Shown: positions 26,560 to 34,896 of the stretch, in pieces
How positions within the stretch are numbered: the stretch's first letter is position 1
Layout: each line of letters opens with the position of its first letter
Origin: Nocardioides marmorisolisilvae
GTDB taxonomy: Bacteria > Actinomycetota > Actinomycetes > Propionibacteriales > Nocardioidaceae
Assembly: GCF_031656915.1 (NCBI RefSeq)
Contig: NZ_CP134227.1
Location: 124,001 to 188,000, forward strand
Direction: 5' to 3'
DNA length: 64,000 bases
Position numbers and translations under genes: made by a program
The notes under the pieces: generated by a model
Databases searched by the model: none
What the model was told of the DNA's origin: nothing
What the model saw: the letters and a program-made list of their open reading frames with translations, nothing else

Positions 26560-26789
26560 TGCAACCCTCTCGCGTCGAGCAACCACTGCCCGGCCATCCT
26601 TGCACTTGGTCCTGCTATGCCTCGTCCGCGGTCCGGCCCGCGCAGCCGGGCTCGATGTCGACGATGGTTCCTCCCGAGTGCTCGTCGCCGGATGCCCCGG
26701 GCAGTCTAGGGACTGACCAGCCGGTACTCACGCAGGCGGACAGGCCCGTTGTCGTGCCATCGGTGGGTCCGGTGCAGCACACTTGTCCC

Positions 26790-27149
26790 ATGAGCCTGTT
26801 CGACCGGTTCCGCCGTCGATCCGCCACGGCCGGCGCCCCGCCCGTCGTCGCTGAGTCGCAGCAGCACCTCGAGCGCTTCATCGGGTCCCGGCGTGGCGTG
26901 GAGGGGTTCGTCGAGCCTCGCACGGCGGTCAGCGACGTGACCCTGCTGCTGGTGGCGCACGACGGCGAGTGGACCCGCCGACGGGTGCCTTCGGTGCAGT
27001 GGGCACACCAGTTCGCCAACCGGCTCGGGGTCCCGTCGTACGACGCGGCCGTGGTCGGCATCCCTGCGCGGATGCGTGAGTACAACCGCCGCCAGAGGCA
27101 GTTGAGCGTCACCGACACCCCGCTCGGCGACGAGCCCGTTCAAGACTGA
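26790..27149 (+). CDS. Small hypothetical protein
   Basis: A 119-residue soluble, Arg-rich protein (MSLFDRFRRRSATAGAPP...). The core has RFIGSRRGVEGFVEPRTAVSDVTLLLVAHDGEWTRRRV followed by QWAHQFANRLGVPSYDAAVVGIPARMREYNRR, a pattern found next to pepA in related actinobacteria but without assigned function. ATG at 26790. The gene converges on pepA with stops overlapping by 10 bp. No membrane segment or catalytic motif is visible. Confidence 0.8.
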   Translation: MSLFDRFRRRSATAGAPPVVAESQQHLERFIGSRRGVEGFVEPRTAVSDVTLLLVAHDGEWTRRRVPSVQWAHQFANRLGVPSYDAAVVGIPARMREYNRRQRQLSVTDTPLGDEPVQD

Positions 27150-28663
27150 GCCAGGTCCTCACCGGCCGGGCGGGCCAGCGCAGCGACGTACTCGACCAGC
27201 GTGCGCACGCCGAAGCCGGTGGCGCCGCGAGGTACGTCGCCCCAGGCGGCCCCGTTGTTCCACGCCGGCCCGGCGACGTCGAGGTGGGCGAAGGGCACGT
27301 CGCCGACGAACTGCCGCAGGAAGGCCGCGGCGTAGGACGCCGAGCCCCAGCGGACCCAGTTGTGCTGCAGCACGTCGGCCAGCCTGGACTCCGTGCGAAC
27401 CTGCTCCTCGATCCGCTCGGGGATGGGGAGGTGCCAGACGAGCTCGCCCGCTGTCTCTGCGGCGTCCCGCATCCGCGTCACCGGCCCGTCGTCGCCGAAG
27501 AGCCCGGCGACCCGGTCGCCCAGGGCGACCACGCACGGTCCGGTGAGGGTGGAGATCTCGAGGATCACGTCTGGTCGGGTCTCGGCGGCCATGCCCAGGG
27601 CGTCGGCGAGCAGCAGTCGGCCCTCGGCGTCGGTGTTGGTGATCTCGACCGTCTTGCCCCCATGGGTCCGGATCACGTCGCCGGGCCGCATCGCCGAGCC
27701 GGAGATCATGTTCTCCGCCATCGGCGCGAAGGCCTCGACCGCGACCGGTAGGTTCAGGGTCGCGATGGCGTGGATCGCGGCCACCACGGCCGCGGCGCCC
27801 GCCATGTCGTTCTTCATCGTGGCCATCGAGCCGCCCGGCTTGATCGTCAGCCCGCCCGAGTCATAGGTGACCCCCTTGCCGACCAGGGCGACGGACGCCA
27901 CCGGGGCCTCGTGCCGCCAGCTCAGCCTGGCCATCCGGGGCGGGTTGGCCGATCCCAGCCCGACGCCCAGGATGCCGCCGCAACCGAGCTCCTCGAGCTC
28001 GCGGACACCGAGCACCTCCAGCGTCACGCCGGCGTCCTTCCGCGACGTGGTGAGCTCCTCGACCGCATCGGCGAACCGGCTCGGGGTGAAATCGTTCGCC
28101 GGCGTGTTCACCCAGTCCCGCACGTGATCGGTCAGCTCTGCCAGGACCCGAGCCCTCGTCATGGCTGCGGCTGCGTCCTGGCGTCGGGCCACCTCGCTCA
28201 GCAGGATGACCTCGGTGGGGGCACTGGCCGCCTCGCCCGACTTGTATCCGCTGTACTCGTAGCCGCCGGACATGAAGCCGTTCGCGACGGCACCGACGTG
28301 TGCAGCGTCCCCCGCGGGCAGGGCCACCGCGACGGTGGCCGCGTTGGCCACGTTGCGGGCCGCGACGCCGGCGCCGCGACGTACCTCCTGCAGGGACAGC
28401 CGGTCGCGCTCGCCGAGGCCGACCAGCACGAGCGTGGCCGCCTTCACCGCCTCGCCGGCCGGGATCCGCAGCACCTCCCCGCTGCGCGCGGTGAAGCCCA
28501 TCGACGCAAGCAGCGGTGCGAACTTCCGGCCGTACGCCGACGCGACGTCCTCACCACCCGGGCAGACCACCAGACCACCCTTGGCGTCCCGCGCGACCCC
28601 GACCACGACGACGTCGGTCCGGGTGGTTGCCGGGCTGCCCTTGCGAAGTGTGTAGGTGGTCAC
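27140..28663 (-). CDS. pepA: Leucyl aminopeptidase (M17)
   Basis: Cytosolic di-metal exopeptidase, 507 residues, removing N-terminal residues from peptides. The catalytic domain shows the metal-site lysine and aspartate VGKGVTYDSGGL (about residue 265), MKNDMAGAAAV, and the family signature NTDAEGRLLLADAL (about 340). The N-terminal half is the usual less-conserved macro-like domain. GTG at 28663 is preceded by a TAGCAT box eight bases upstream and no Shine-Dalgarno, a probable leaderless start. It is divergent from gcvT with 55 bp between starts. Equivalent to pepB (Rv2213) beside gcvT in M. tuberculosis. Confidence 0.96.
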   Translation of the reverse strand: MTTYTLRKGSPATTRTDVVVVGVARDAKGGLVVCPGGEDVASAYGRKFAPLLASMGFTARSGEVLRIPAGEAVKAATLVLVGLGERDRLSLQEVRRGAGVAARNVANAATVAVALPAGDAAHVGAVANGFMSGGYEYSGYKSGEAASAPTEVILLSEVARRQDAAAAMTRARVLAELTDHVRDWVNTPANDFTPSRFADAVEELTTSRKDAGVTLEVLGVRELEELGCGGILGVGLGSANPPRMARLSWRHEAPVASVALVGKGVTYDSGGLTIKPGGSMATMKNDMAGAAAVVAAIHAIATLNLPVAVEAFAPMAENMISGSAMRPGDVIRTHGGKTVEITNTDAEGRLLLADALGMAAETRPDVILEISTLTGPCVVALGDRVAGLFGDDGPVTRMRDAAETAGELVWHLPIPERIEEQVRTESRLADVLQHNWVRWGSASYAAAFLRQFVGDVPFAHLDVAGPAWNNGAAWGDVPRGATGFGVRTLVEYVAALARPAGEDLAQS

Positions 28664-28671
28664 GATCGGCC

Positions 28672-28710
28672 ATGCTAGTCAGCAGCCTCGGGTCGGCGGT
28701 GGGGTAGTTT
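28672..28710. promoter_or_regulatory. Back-to-back leaderless promoters for pepA and gcvT
   Basis: The 55-bp intergenic space holds TAGCAT on the minus strand (28672-28677; eight bases to the pepA GTG) and TAGTTT on the plus strand (28705-28710; eight bases to the gcvT ATG). Neither gene has a Shine-Dalgarno sequence. Confidence 0.5.
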
Positions 28711-28718
28711 CCCCAGGC

Positions 28719-29819
28719 ATGAGCATCAAGCGGTCCCCCCTCCATGAGCGCCACGTCGCGCTGGGGGCGAAGTTCTCGGAGTTCGGTGGCTGGGAGATGC
28801 CGCTGGAGTACCCCACGGGGGTGGTCAAGGAGCACAACGCCGTCCGTCAGTCCGTCGGCATCTTCGACGTCAGCCACCTCGGGAAGCTCGTCGTCCGGGG
28901 AATCGGTGCGAAGGAGCTGGTGAACTCGTCCTTCACCAACGACCTCGAGCGGATCGAGGTCGGCAAGGCGCAGTACACCCTGTGCTGCGACGAGCAGTCC
29001 GGTGGCGTCGTCGACGACCTGATCGTCTACCTCAAGGACGACGACCATCTGCTGCTGGTGCCGAACGCGGCCAACTCCGGCGAGGTGCTCCGCCGGCTCT
29101 CACAGCACAGCCCCGAGGGGGTCACCCTCACCGACCACCACGAGGACGAGGTGGTCATCGCCGTCCAGGGGCCCCACTCGGACGACGTGCTCAAGGCGGT
29201 CGGCCTCCCGGTCGGCCACGACTACATGTCGTTCGTCGAGGCGCCGTTCGGCGGCGAGGACATCGTGGTCTGCCGCACCGGCTACACCGGTGAGCGGGGC
29301 TACGAGCTGATCGCTCCCGCGTCGGTCGCCCTCGGACTGTGGGACGTGCTGATGGAGGCCGGGGAGAGCCACGACATGCTGCCCTGCGGGCTCGGAGCCC
29401 GGGACACCCTGCGCACCGAGATGGGCTATCCGCTGCACGGGCAGGATCTCAGCCCGCAGATCACCCCGAACATGGCGGGCCTCGGCTGGGCCGTCGGCTG
29501 GAAGAAGCCCGCCTTCTGGGGCAAGGACGCATTGGTGGCTGAGCGTGAGGCGGGCACCACCGTCGCGCTGCGGGGTCTGATCGCCAAGGACCGGGCCATC
29601 CCGCGCCCCGGGATGAGCGTCCGGCTGACCCGCGACCTGCCGATCGGCGAGATCACCTCGGGCACGTTCTCGCCGACGCTGCGCAAGGGTGTCGGGCTCG
29701 CACTGATCAACAAGCAGGCGCAGCTCGGCGCCGAGGTACTCGTCGACGTACGCGGAAAGCCCGAGACCTTCGTGGTGACCAAGCCGCCGTTCGTCTCGAC
29801 CGATGTGAGGCAGTCATGA
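28719..29819 (+). CDS. gcvT: Aminomethyltransferase, glycine cleavage T protein
   Basis: Transfers the aminomethyl carbon from lipoylated GcvH to tetrahydrofolate, releasing ammonia. It has 366 residues. Conserved stretches: KFSEFGGWEMPLEYPTGVVKEH, FDVSHLGKLVVRG, GIFDVSH, GYTGERGYELIAP, GARDTLRTEMGYPLHGQDL with the catalytic-region Asp, and the C-terminal GEITSGTFSPTL. ATG at 28719 with a TAGTTT box suggests leaderless expression. Other gcv genes (gcvH, gcvP) are not in the window. It overlaps the next small gene by 4 bp. Its lipoyl-dependent partner system fits the nearby lipA/lipB/lpd genes. Confidence 0.97.
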   Translation: MSIKRSPLHERHVALGAKFSEFGGWEMPLEYPTGVVKEHNAVRQSVGIFDVSHLGKLVVRGIGAKELVNSSFTNDLERIEVGKAQYTLCCDEQSGGVVDDLIVYLKDDDHLLLVPNAANSGEVLRRLSQHSPEGVTLTDHHEDEVVIAVQGPHSDDVLKAVGLPVGHDYMSFVEAPFGGEDIVVCRTGYTGERGYELIAPASVALGLWDVLMEAGESHDMLPCGLGARDTLRTEMGYPLHGQDLSPQITPNMAGLGWAVGWKKPAFWGKDALVAEREAGTTVALRGLIAKDRAIPRPGMSVRLTRDLPIGEITSGTFSPTLRKGVGLALINKQAQLGAEVLVDVRGKPETFVVTKPPFVSTDVRQS

Positions 29820-30073
29820 GCACGACACCGGAAGCGTCCGCATTCCCATCCCGCTCCGCGGCCGAGGCACTGCCGTGGTGGTGGCAGCGGCTGAACGCCT
29901 CGGGCGCGGTCATCGAACCCGAGGGTGGCCGTCAGGAGTTCCCGACCCGCGGCGATGCGGAGTCCTGGCTGGGCGAGTCCTGGGCGGAGCTGGTCGAGGA
30001 GGGGGTCGCGTCGGTGACGCTCTTCGAGGGTGACCGGGAGGTCTACGGCCCGATGTCGCTCTCGGCCCAGTAG
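29816..30073 (+). CDS. Small protein coupled to gcvT
   Basis: An 85-residue acidic soluble protein (ALPWWWQRLNASGAVIEPEGG, FPTRGDAESWLGESWAELVEEGV, SVTLFEGDREVYGPMSL). Its ATG overlaps the gcvT TGA by 4 bp, so it is translationally coupled. The GDAESWLGESWAEL pattern is seen in small actinobacterial proteins of unknown role. Its stop TAG lies inside a perfect 12-bp palindrome shared with the stop of the convergent DUF3043 gene. Confidence 0.8.
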   Translation: MSTTPEASAFPSRSAAEALPWWWQRLNASGAVIEPEGGRQEFPTRGDAESWLGESWAELVEEGVASVTLFEGDREVYGPMSLSAQ

Positions 30074-30084
30074 CGCTACTTGGG
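30066..30084. terminator. Palindrome shared by two convergent stop codons
   Basis: AGTAGCGCTACT (centre at 30074/30075) is a perfect 12-bp palindrome flanked by CCC and GGG. It contains both stop codons, TAG at 30071-30073 on plus and TAG at 30078-30076 on minus. With only 2 bp between the genes it may act as a minimal bidirectional terminator. Confidence 0.4.
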
Positions 30085-30684
30085 CTTGCCGCCGATGCCG
30101 ACCTTCGCCTTCGGCATCCGCATGAAGCGCATCTGGATGACCCGGGTGATGGCGTAGAAGTTCACCCCGCGCAGGCTCTCGTCCGGGAATTTGGCCCGCA
30201 GCGCCCGACGGAGCCGGACGATCATCCAGCCGGTGTCCACGATGACCAGCAGGATCGTGGCGGTCCACAGTCCATTGCCGAAGCTGCTCGCCTGGTGGCT
30301 GCCGGAGTAGCTGAGCACCATGATCACGATCAGCAGCGGCAACAGGAACTCCGCGAAGCACAGCCGGCTGTCCACGAAGTCGCGGACGAACCGCTTGACC
30401 GGACCCTGGTCACGGGCGGGCAGGTAGCGCTCGTCGCCGGACCGCATCGCCTCGCGCATCTTGCGGGTGTCCGAGGACCGGCGCTGACGAGCGCCCTTCT
30501 TGTCCGCAACCGCCCGTGCACGCTCCCGCGCCGCGGCCTCCGCCTCCTTGCGGGTAGGCGTCGGACGGCCCTTGCCGCCTTCCTTCTCCTGCGTAGCGGA
30601 GGGGGTGGTGGCCTTCTTGTCACTGCGTCCGAACAACTGCTGCCTCGTCGTGTCGTGGGTCGCCTGGTGGTGGGTGGAGCTCAT
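30076..30684 (-). CDS. DUF3043 membrane protein
   Basis: A 202-residue member of the actinobacterial DUF3043 family. A long, very basic soluble N-terminus (about residues 1-95, rich in Lys/Arg/Glu with KGRPTPTRKEAEAAARERARA and MREAMRSGDERYLPARDQGPV) is followed by two transmembrane helices (FAEFLLPLLIVIMVLSYS and GLWTATILLVIVDTGWMIV). A tail contains RLRRALRAKFPDESLRGVNFYAITRVIQMRFMRMPK. Function unknown. ATG at 30684. Divergent from pspA; convergent with the gcvT-coupled small gene. Confidence 0.92.
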   Translation of the reverse strand: MSSTHHQATHDTTRQQLFGRSDKKATTPSATQEKEGGKGRPTPTRKEAEAAARERARAVADKKGARQRRSSDTRKMREAMRSGDERYLPARDQGPVKRFVRDFVDSRLCFAEFLLPLLIVIMVLSYSGSHQASSFGNGLWTATILLVIVDTGWMIVRLRRALRAKFPDESLRGVNFYAITRVIQMRFMRMPKAKVGIGGKPK

Positions 30685-30794
30685 CTTGAGCCTATCCGCC
30701 CGCAATCTCCGGGCCCGTGGTGGGACATGTCGGCTAGGTTTGATCGAGGCGCAGTACGACGCCGTACGGACGAGGTAGAACAGGGGCTCAGCGC

Positions 30795-31619
30795 ATGAGC
30801 ATGATGAAGCGGATCGGGATGATCTTCCGCGCCAAGGCCAGCAAGGCACTCGACAAGGCGGAGGACCCCCGCGAGACGCTCGACTACAGCTACCAGCGCC
30901 AGGTGGAGATGCTGACCAAGGTGCGCCGCGGCGTCGCGGATGTCGCGACGAGCCGCAAGCGAGTCGAGCTTCAGGTCAACCAACTCAACCAGCAGTCCGA
31001 CAAGCTCACCGAGCAGGCCAAGAAGGCCCTATCGATGGACCGGGAGGACCTCGCTCGCGAGGCGCTGACCCGCAAGTCCGGCGTCCAGTCCCAGATCACC
31101 GACCTCCAGGCCCAGCACGCGCAGCTGCAGGCCGAGGAGGAGAAGCTGACGCTGGCCTCCCAGCGGCTGCAGGCCAAGGTCGAGGCGTTCCGGACGAAGA
31201 AGGAGACCATCAAGGCCACCTACACCGCCGCCGAGGCGCAGACCCGGATCAACGAGGCATTCTCCGGGATCTCCGAGGAGATGGGCGACGTGGGGATGGC
31301 GATCCAGCGTGCCGAGGACAAGACCCAGCAGATGCAGGCGCGTGCCGGCGCCATCGACGAGCTGATCTCGTCCGGTGCGCTCGAGGACAGCTCGTCGCTC
31401 GGTGGCGGCGACGACATCAGCCGCGAGCTGGAGTCGATGAGCTCGCAGTCCGAGGTCGACTCCGAGCTCGCGGCACTGAAGGCGCAGACCACGCCCGAGG
31501 TCGCCGGCTCGCAGACCGCCGCGCTCGGTCAGGGTTCCGGCGAGGCCGCCGCGCCCGCGGCGTCCCCGGCCGCCGAGGAGTCCGCACAGCCCGAGGGGCA
31601 GGGAGGCGCGCAGTCATGA
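30795..31619 (+). CDS. pspA: PspA/IM30 (ESCRT-III-like) membrane-stress protein
   Basis: A 274-residue peripheral inner-membrane protein that assembles on stressed membranes. An N-terminal amphipathic helix (MMKRIGMIFRAKASKALDKAEDPRETLDY) is followed by a long coiled coil to about residue 190 (LQVNQLNQQSDKLTEQAKKAL, LQAQHAQLQAEEEKL, FRTKKETIKATYTAAEAQTRI). The Ser/Ala/Glu-rich tail is specific to actinobacterial forms. It is the first gene of pspA-pspAA-htpX-pspAB: its TGA overlaps the pspAA ATG by 4 bp. It is separate from the ClgR/PspC systems of mycobacteria, none of which are in the window. Confidence 0.95.
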   Translation: MSMMKRIGMIFRAKASKALDKAEDPRETLDYSYQRQVEMLTKVRRGVADVATSRKRVELQVNQLNQQSDKLTEQAKKALSMDREDLAREALTRKSGVQSQITDLQAQHAQLQAEEEKLTLASQRLQAKVEAFRTKKETIKATYTAAEAQTRINEAFSGISEEMGDVGMAIQRAEDKTQQMQARAGAIDELISSGALEDSSSLGGGDDISRELESMSSQSEVDSELAALKAQTTPEVAGSQTAALGQGSGEAAAPAASPAAEESAQPEGQGGAQS

Positions 31620-31894
31620 TCGTCCGGATCCTCGCGGAGGGGCAGTTCGACGTACCCGACGCGGAGCTCGACCGGCTCAACGAGCTCGACGCCGCTGTGC
31701 AGCGTGCGGTCGACACGGGCGACGAGGCACATTTCGGGGCGGCACTCGAGGCCCTTCTCGGCGCAGTACGCACCTCGGGTACGCCGCTGGCAGCCGACAC
31801 GTTGGCGGACTCCGACTTCATCCTGCCGCCTGCCGACGGAACTCTCGACGAGGTCCGGGCGTTGCTCAATGACGACGGGCTCATCCCCGGCTGA
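31616..31894 (+). CDS. pspAA: PspA-associated protein PspAA
   Basis: A 92-residue acidic protein (MIVRILAEGQFDVPDAELDRLNELDAAVQRAV...DFILPPADGTLDEVRALL). It matches the PspAA domain described in comparative studies of Psp systems, encoded directly after pspA in many actinobacteria and archaea. It probably binds or tunes PspA. It starts 4 bp inside the end of pspA and is followed 25 bp later by htpX. Confidence 0.88.
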   Translation: MIVRILAEGQFDVPDAELDRLNELDAAVQRAVDTGDEAHFGAALEALLGAVRTSGTPLAADTLADSDFILPPADGTLDEVRALLNDDGLIPG

Positions 31895-31919
31895 CCTCAA
31901 GGCAGGAGCACTCTTCCTC

Positions 31920-32873
31920 ATGGCGCGCACCCGTTTCATCAAGGACGGTGGTCTCACCTTCCGGATGACCACGGTGATGTTCCTGCTCGGTGCACTCTTC
32001 GTGGCGCTGATCGTGGCCCTCATCTACGTGTTCGGCAGGAACAACGCCGGACTGGCGTTCCTGATCGCGATCGTCGGACTGGGCATCGCCTGGGGTCAGT
32101 GGTACTTCTCCGACACCGTCGCGATCAAGGCGATGCGCGCACGCGAGGTGACCCAGGACCAGGCGCCGGAGCTGCACGGCATGATCGAGCGGCTGTGTGC
32201 GCTGGCAGACATGCCCAAGCCGCGGATCGCTGTCGCCGACACCGCTCTGCCCAACGCATTCGCCACCGGCCGCTCGCCGAACCGCTCCGTGGTTTGCGTG
32301 ACCACGGGGATCCTGAACACCATCAATGCCGAGGAGCTCGAGGGCGTGCTCGCGCACGAGTTGTCCCATGTCGCCCACCGCGACGTGCTGGTGATGACGA
32401 TCGCCTCCTCGGCCGGCATCATCGCGGGACTGCTTACCCGCGGTGCCCAGTACGGCGCGATGTTCGGGGGCGGCCGTCGCAACAACAACAACAACAATGC
32501 CGGTGGCATGCCGATCTGGCTGGTGATGCTCGTGGTCAGCCTCGTCGTCTACGCGATCAGCTTCCTGCTGACCCGGATGCTCTCGCGCTACCGCGAGCTG
32601 TGCGCGGACCGCTCGGGTGCCTACCTGACGCAGAAGCCCGGCGCGCTCGCCTCTGCGCTGCAGAAGATCTCCGGAGAGATCTCCGCCACGCCGCAGCGCG
32701 ACCTGCGCGAGGCCCAGACCATGAACGCCTTCTTCATCGCCCCAGCCATCCACGGCCTGGGTCTGCGGACCCTCAGCTCGACCCATCCGACGCTCGAGCA
32801 GCGCTTGGATCAGCTCGCGAAGATCGCCACCGAGCTCGGCCGGCCGCTGGACGGCCCCCAGTTGGGCGCCTGA
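31920..32873 (+). CDS. htpX: M48 membrane metalloprotease HtpX
   Basis: A 317-residue zinc protease of the inner membrane that degrades damaged membrane proteins. Two N-terminal helices (MTTVMFLLGALFVALIVALIY and GLAFLIAIVGLGIAWGQWYF), the zinc motif HELSH near residue 141 (LAHELSHVAHRD), a second pair of helices, and a third ligand in RELCADRSGAYL. An unusual run of six Asn lies in a cytosolic loop (RRNNNNNNAGG, about residue 185). The start ATG at 31920 lies 25 bp after pspAA; the stop shares one base with the pspAB ATG (TGATG). The operon position implies a joint envelope-stress role with PspA. Confidence 0.95.
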   Translation: MARTRFIKDGGLTFRMTTVMFLLGALFVALIVALIYVFGRNNAGLAFLIAIVGLGIAWGQWYFSDTVAIKAMRAREVTQDQAPELHGMIERLCALADMPKPRIAVADTALPNAFATGRSPNRSVVCVTTGILNTINAEELEGVLAHELSHVAHRDVLVMTIASSAGIIAGLLTRGAQYGAMFGGGRRNNNNNNAGGMPIWLVMLVVSLVVYAISFLLTRMLSRYRELCADRSGAYLTQKPGALASALQKISGEISATPQRDLREAQTMNAFFIAPAIHGLGLRTLSSTHPTLEQRLDQLAKIATELGRPLDGPQLGA

Positions 32874-33442
32874 TGGGACTCTGGGACGTCATCCGCGGGC
32901 GATCGGCGACGCGGGGCCCCAACCTCGACAACCTGTTCGCCATCCCAGGTGCCGCCATCACCCTCCAGACGTCGCTGGGGATGAACCCGACAGGCATCGG
33001 GTCGGTCTGCTTCCGCGCAGCCGCGGGCGCGGCGATGGCGGGCGTCGAGGCGGACGCCGTCGCGCTCATCGAGACCGACGGCGGGCCCAAGGTCGAGCAC
33101 TCAGAGGACGGCTTCGGGTTCAGCTGGCTCGTCGTACGCGCCGAGCCGACCGACGTCTCCGGCCTGGTCACCGACCTGCACGCGGTCAACACCGGTCTGG
33201 AGACCCAGGGCTTCGGCTCCGGCCTGCTCTGCTCGGTAGTCGGCTTCGCCGACACCGACGGGCGTCGCGTCGGACTGGTCTATCTCTACAAGCAGGGCAC
33301 GTTCTACCCGTTCAGCCCGTCGGGTGAGAAGGCCCGGAACAGCATGTTCGAGCGCCAGGTCCGAGACGCGATCGGCAGTGACCTGCCCTTCGAGCCCGAC
33401 CCGGGTCGCTGGCTCGCCCTCTGGGGAGCTCCGGGGCTCTGA
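32873..33442 (+). CDS. pspAB: PspA-associated protein PspAB
   Basis: A 189-residue soluble protein: MGLWDVIRGRSATRGPNLDNLFAIPGAA start, central VKVEHSEDGFGFSWLVVRAEP-like strand region, GLLCSVVGFADTDGRRVGLVYLYKQGTFYPF, and a PDPGRWLALWGAPGL end. This fits the PspAB family found with PspA, PspAA and HtpX in actinobacteria. The molecular function is unknown; a chaperone-like or regulatory role with HtpX is inferred from context. It is translationally coupled to htpX and is the last gene of the operon. Confidence 0.88.
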   Translation: MGLWDVIRGRSATRGPNLDNLFAIPGAAITLQTSLGMNPTGIGSVCFRAAAGAAMAGVEADAVALIETDGGPKVEHSEDGFGFSWLVVRAEPTDVSGLVTDLHAVNTGLETQGFGSGLLCSVVGFADTDGRRVGLVYLYKQGTFYPFSPSGEKARNSMFERQVRDAIGSDLPFEPDPGRWLALWGAPGL

Positions 33443-33519
33443 GCCGCCGGACCGGGGACGATTCCACCACCGCGGCGGTTCAAGGATTGTCTCGGCTCCC
33501 GCGCATGCGTGCAGACGAC

Positions 33520-33660
33520 CTGGTGACGACCTGGTCCGGAAAGCCGAGTTGCTCAGCTACGAGGTGCTCGGCAAGCCGCCGGTCCCCGCGCTGAGGGAAC
33601 CTGCCGCCTCGGCGGCGCAGGTGTTCGGCACCACGGTGGGGGAGGTCAATGCCGTCACCT
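33520..33660 (+). pseudogene. GAF-domain fragment
   Basis: One plus-strand frame in the gap between pspAB and nadA reads RKAELLSYEVLGKPPVPALR followed by EPAASAAQVFGTTVGEVNAVT. This is the typical opening of actinobacterial GAF sensors (RxAxLxxYxVLxxPPxPAxxxLAxxAAxxFGxPxAxVxLV). No start codon with a ribosome site precedes it and the match ends abruptly, so only about 45 residues of a sensor/phosphatase gene remain. Confidence 0.5.
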
Positions 33661-33690
33661 GCAGGAGGCTCCCGGCCACGGCCGCTCGGC

Positions 33691-34863
33691 TCAGTCCCTC
33701 GCGGATCGTCCGGGCAGCGCGAGCATGCGATCGAGGGCGAGCCGTGCCTCGGCCTGGGTCTGCTCATCGACCTCGATGACGTTGACGACGTGGCCGTCGA
33801 CGAGCGACTCCAGTGCCCACACCAGGTGGGGAAGGTCGATCCGGTTCATCGTCGAGCAGAAGCAGACCGTCCGGTCCAGGAATGCGATCTGCTTGTCCGG
33901 ATGGGCGTTCGCGAGTCGCTTGACCAGGTTGAGCTCCGTGCCGATGGCCCACGACGAGCCCGGCGGCGCGGACTCGATGGTCTTGATGATGAACTCGGTG
34001 GATCCGACCAGGTCCGCTTTGGTGACGACCTCGTGGGTGCACTCGGGGTGGACCAGGATCTGGATGCCCGGGTGCTGGGCGCGCAGCTCATCGACCACGT
34101 CGGCGGAGAACTTGCCGTGGACGGAGCAATGGCCCTTCCACAGGATCATCCGGGCGTCACGCAGCTGGTCCGTGGTCAGGCCGCCGTCGGGGAGAAGCGG
34201 GTTCCACACCACGCATTCATCCAGGGAGAGGCCGAGCTGGAGCACCGCGGTGTTGCGGCCGAGGTGTTGGTCGGGCAGGAAGAGCACCTTCGCGTCCGGC
34301 TTCTGCGCGAACGCCCACTCGAGGGCGACCTCGGCGTTGGACGACGTGCACACCGCGCCGCCGTTGCGCCCGCAGAACGCCTTGATGTCGGCCGAGGAGT
34401 TCATGTAGGTGACCGGTACGACGGAGTCGGCGACCCCGGCCGCGGCGAGCGCCTCCCAGGCATCCTCGACCTGCCTGAGCCGGGCCATGTCGGCCATCGA
34501 GCAGCCGGCCGCGAGGTCCGGCAGCACGACCTTCTGCTCGTCAGCCGTCAGGATGTCCGCCGACTCGGCCATGAAGTGGACCCCGCAGAACACGATGTAC
34601 TCGGCGTCGGGTCGGGCCGCGGCCTCGCGGGCCAGCTTGAAGGAGTCACCGGTCACGTCGGCGAACTGGATGACCTCGTCGCGCTGGTAGTGGTGACCGA
34701 GCACGAACACGCGCTCCCCAAGCCGCTCCTTGGCCACGCGGGCACGCTCGACGAGAGCCGGGTCGGAGGCCGGTGGCAGGTCGCCCGGACACTCGACGCC
34801 GCGCTCGGTGCCGAGATCCTTGCCCTTGCCGAGAGGCAGCAGCGGAAGGTCAACGGTGGTCAT
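33691..34863 (-). CDS. nadA: Quinolinate synthase
   Basis: [4Fe-4S] enzyme condensing iminoaspartate with dihydroxyacetone phosphate to quinolinate, de novo NAD synthesis. It has 390 residues. Motifs: VFVLGHHYQRDEVIQFADVTGDSF, FCGVHFMAESADIL with the first Cys ligand, TYMNSSADIKAFCG, VLFLPDQHLG, LVHPECTHEV with the second Cys, GTELNLVKRL, and the C-terminal CFCSTMNRIDLPHL with the third. nadB and nadC are not in the window. ATG at 34863. It lies 33 bp downstream of the GNAT-like gene on the same strand. Confidence 0.97.
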   Translation of the reverse strand: MTTVDLPLLPLGKGKDLGTERGVECPGDLPPASDPALVERARVAKERLGERVFVLGHHYQRDEVIQFADVTGDSFKLAREAAARPDAEYIVFCGVHFMAESADILTADEQKVVLPDLAAGCSMADMARLRQVEDAWEALAAAGVADSVVPVTYMNSSADIKAFCGRNGGAVCTSSNAEVALEWAFAQKPDAKVLFLPDQHLGRNTAVLQLGLSLDECVVWNPLLPDGGLTTDQLRDARMILWKGHCSVHGKFSADVVDELRAQHPGIQILVHPECTHEVVTKADLVGSTEFIIKTIESAPPGSSWAIGTELNLVKRLANAHPDKQIAFLDRTVCFCSTMNRIDLPHLVWALESLVDGHVVNVIEVDEQTQAEARLALDRMLALPGRSARD

Positions 34864-34896
34864 GCCGGCGATTCTCCCACGTGCGGTCTGCAGCGA

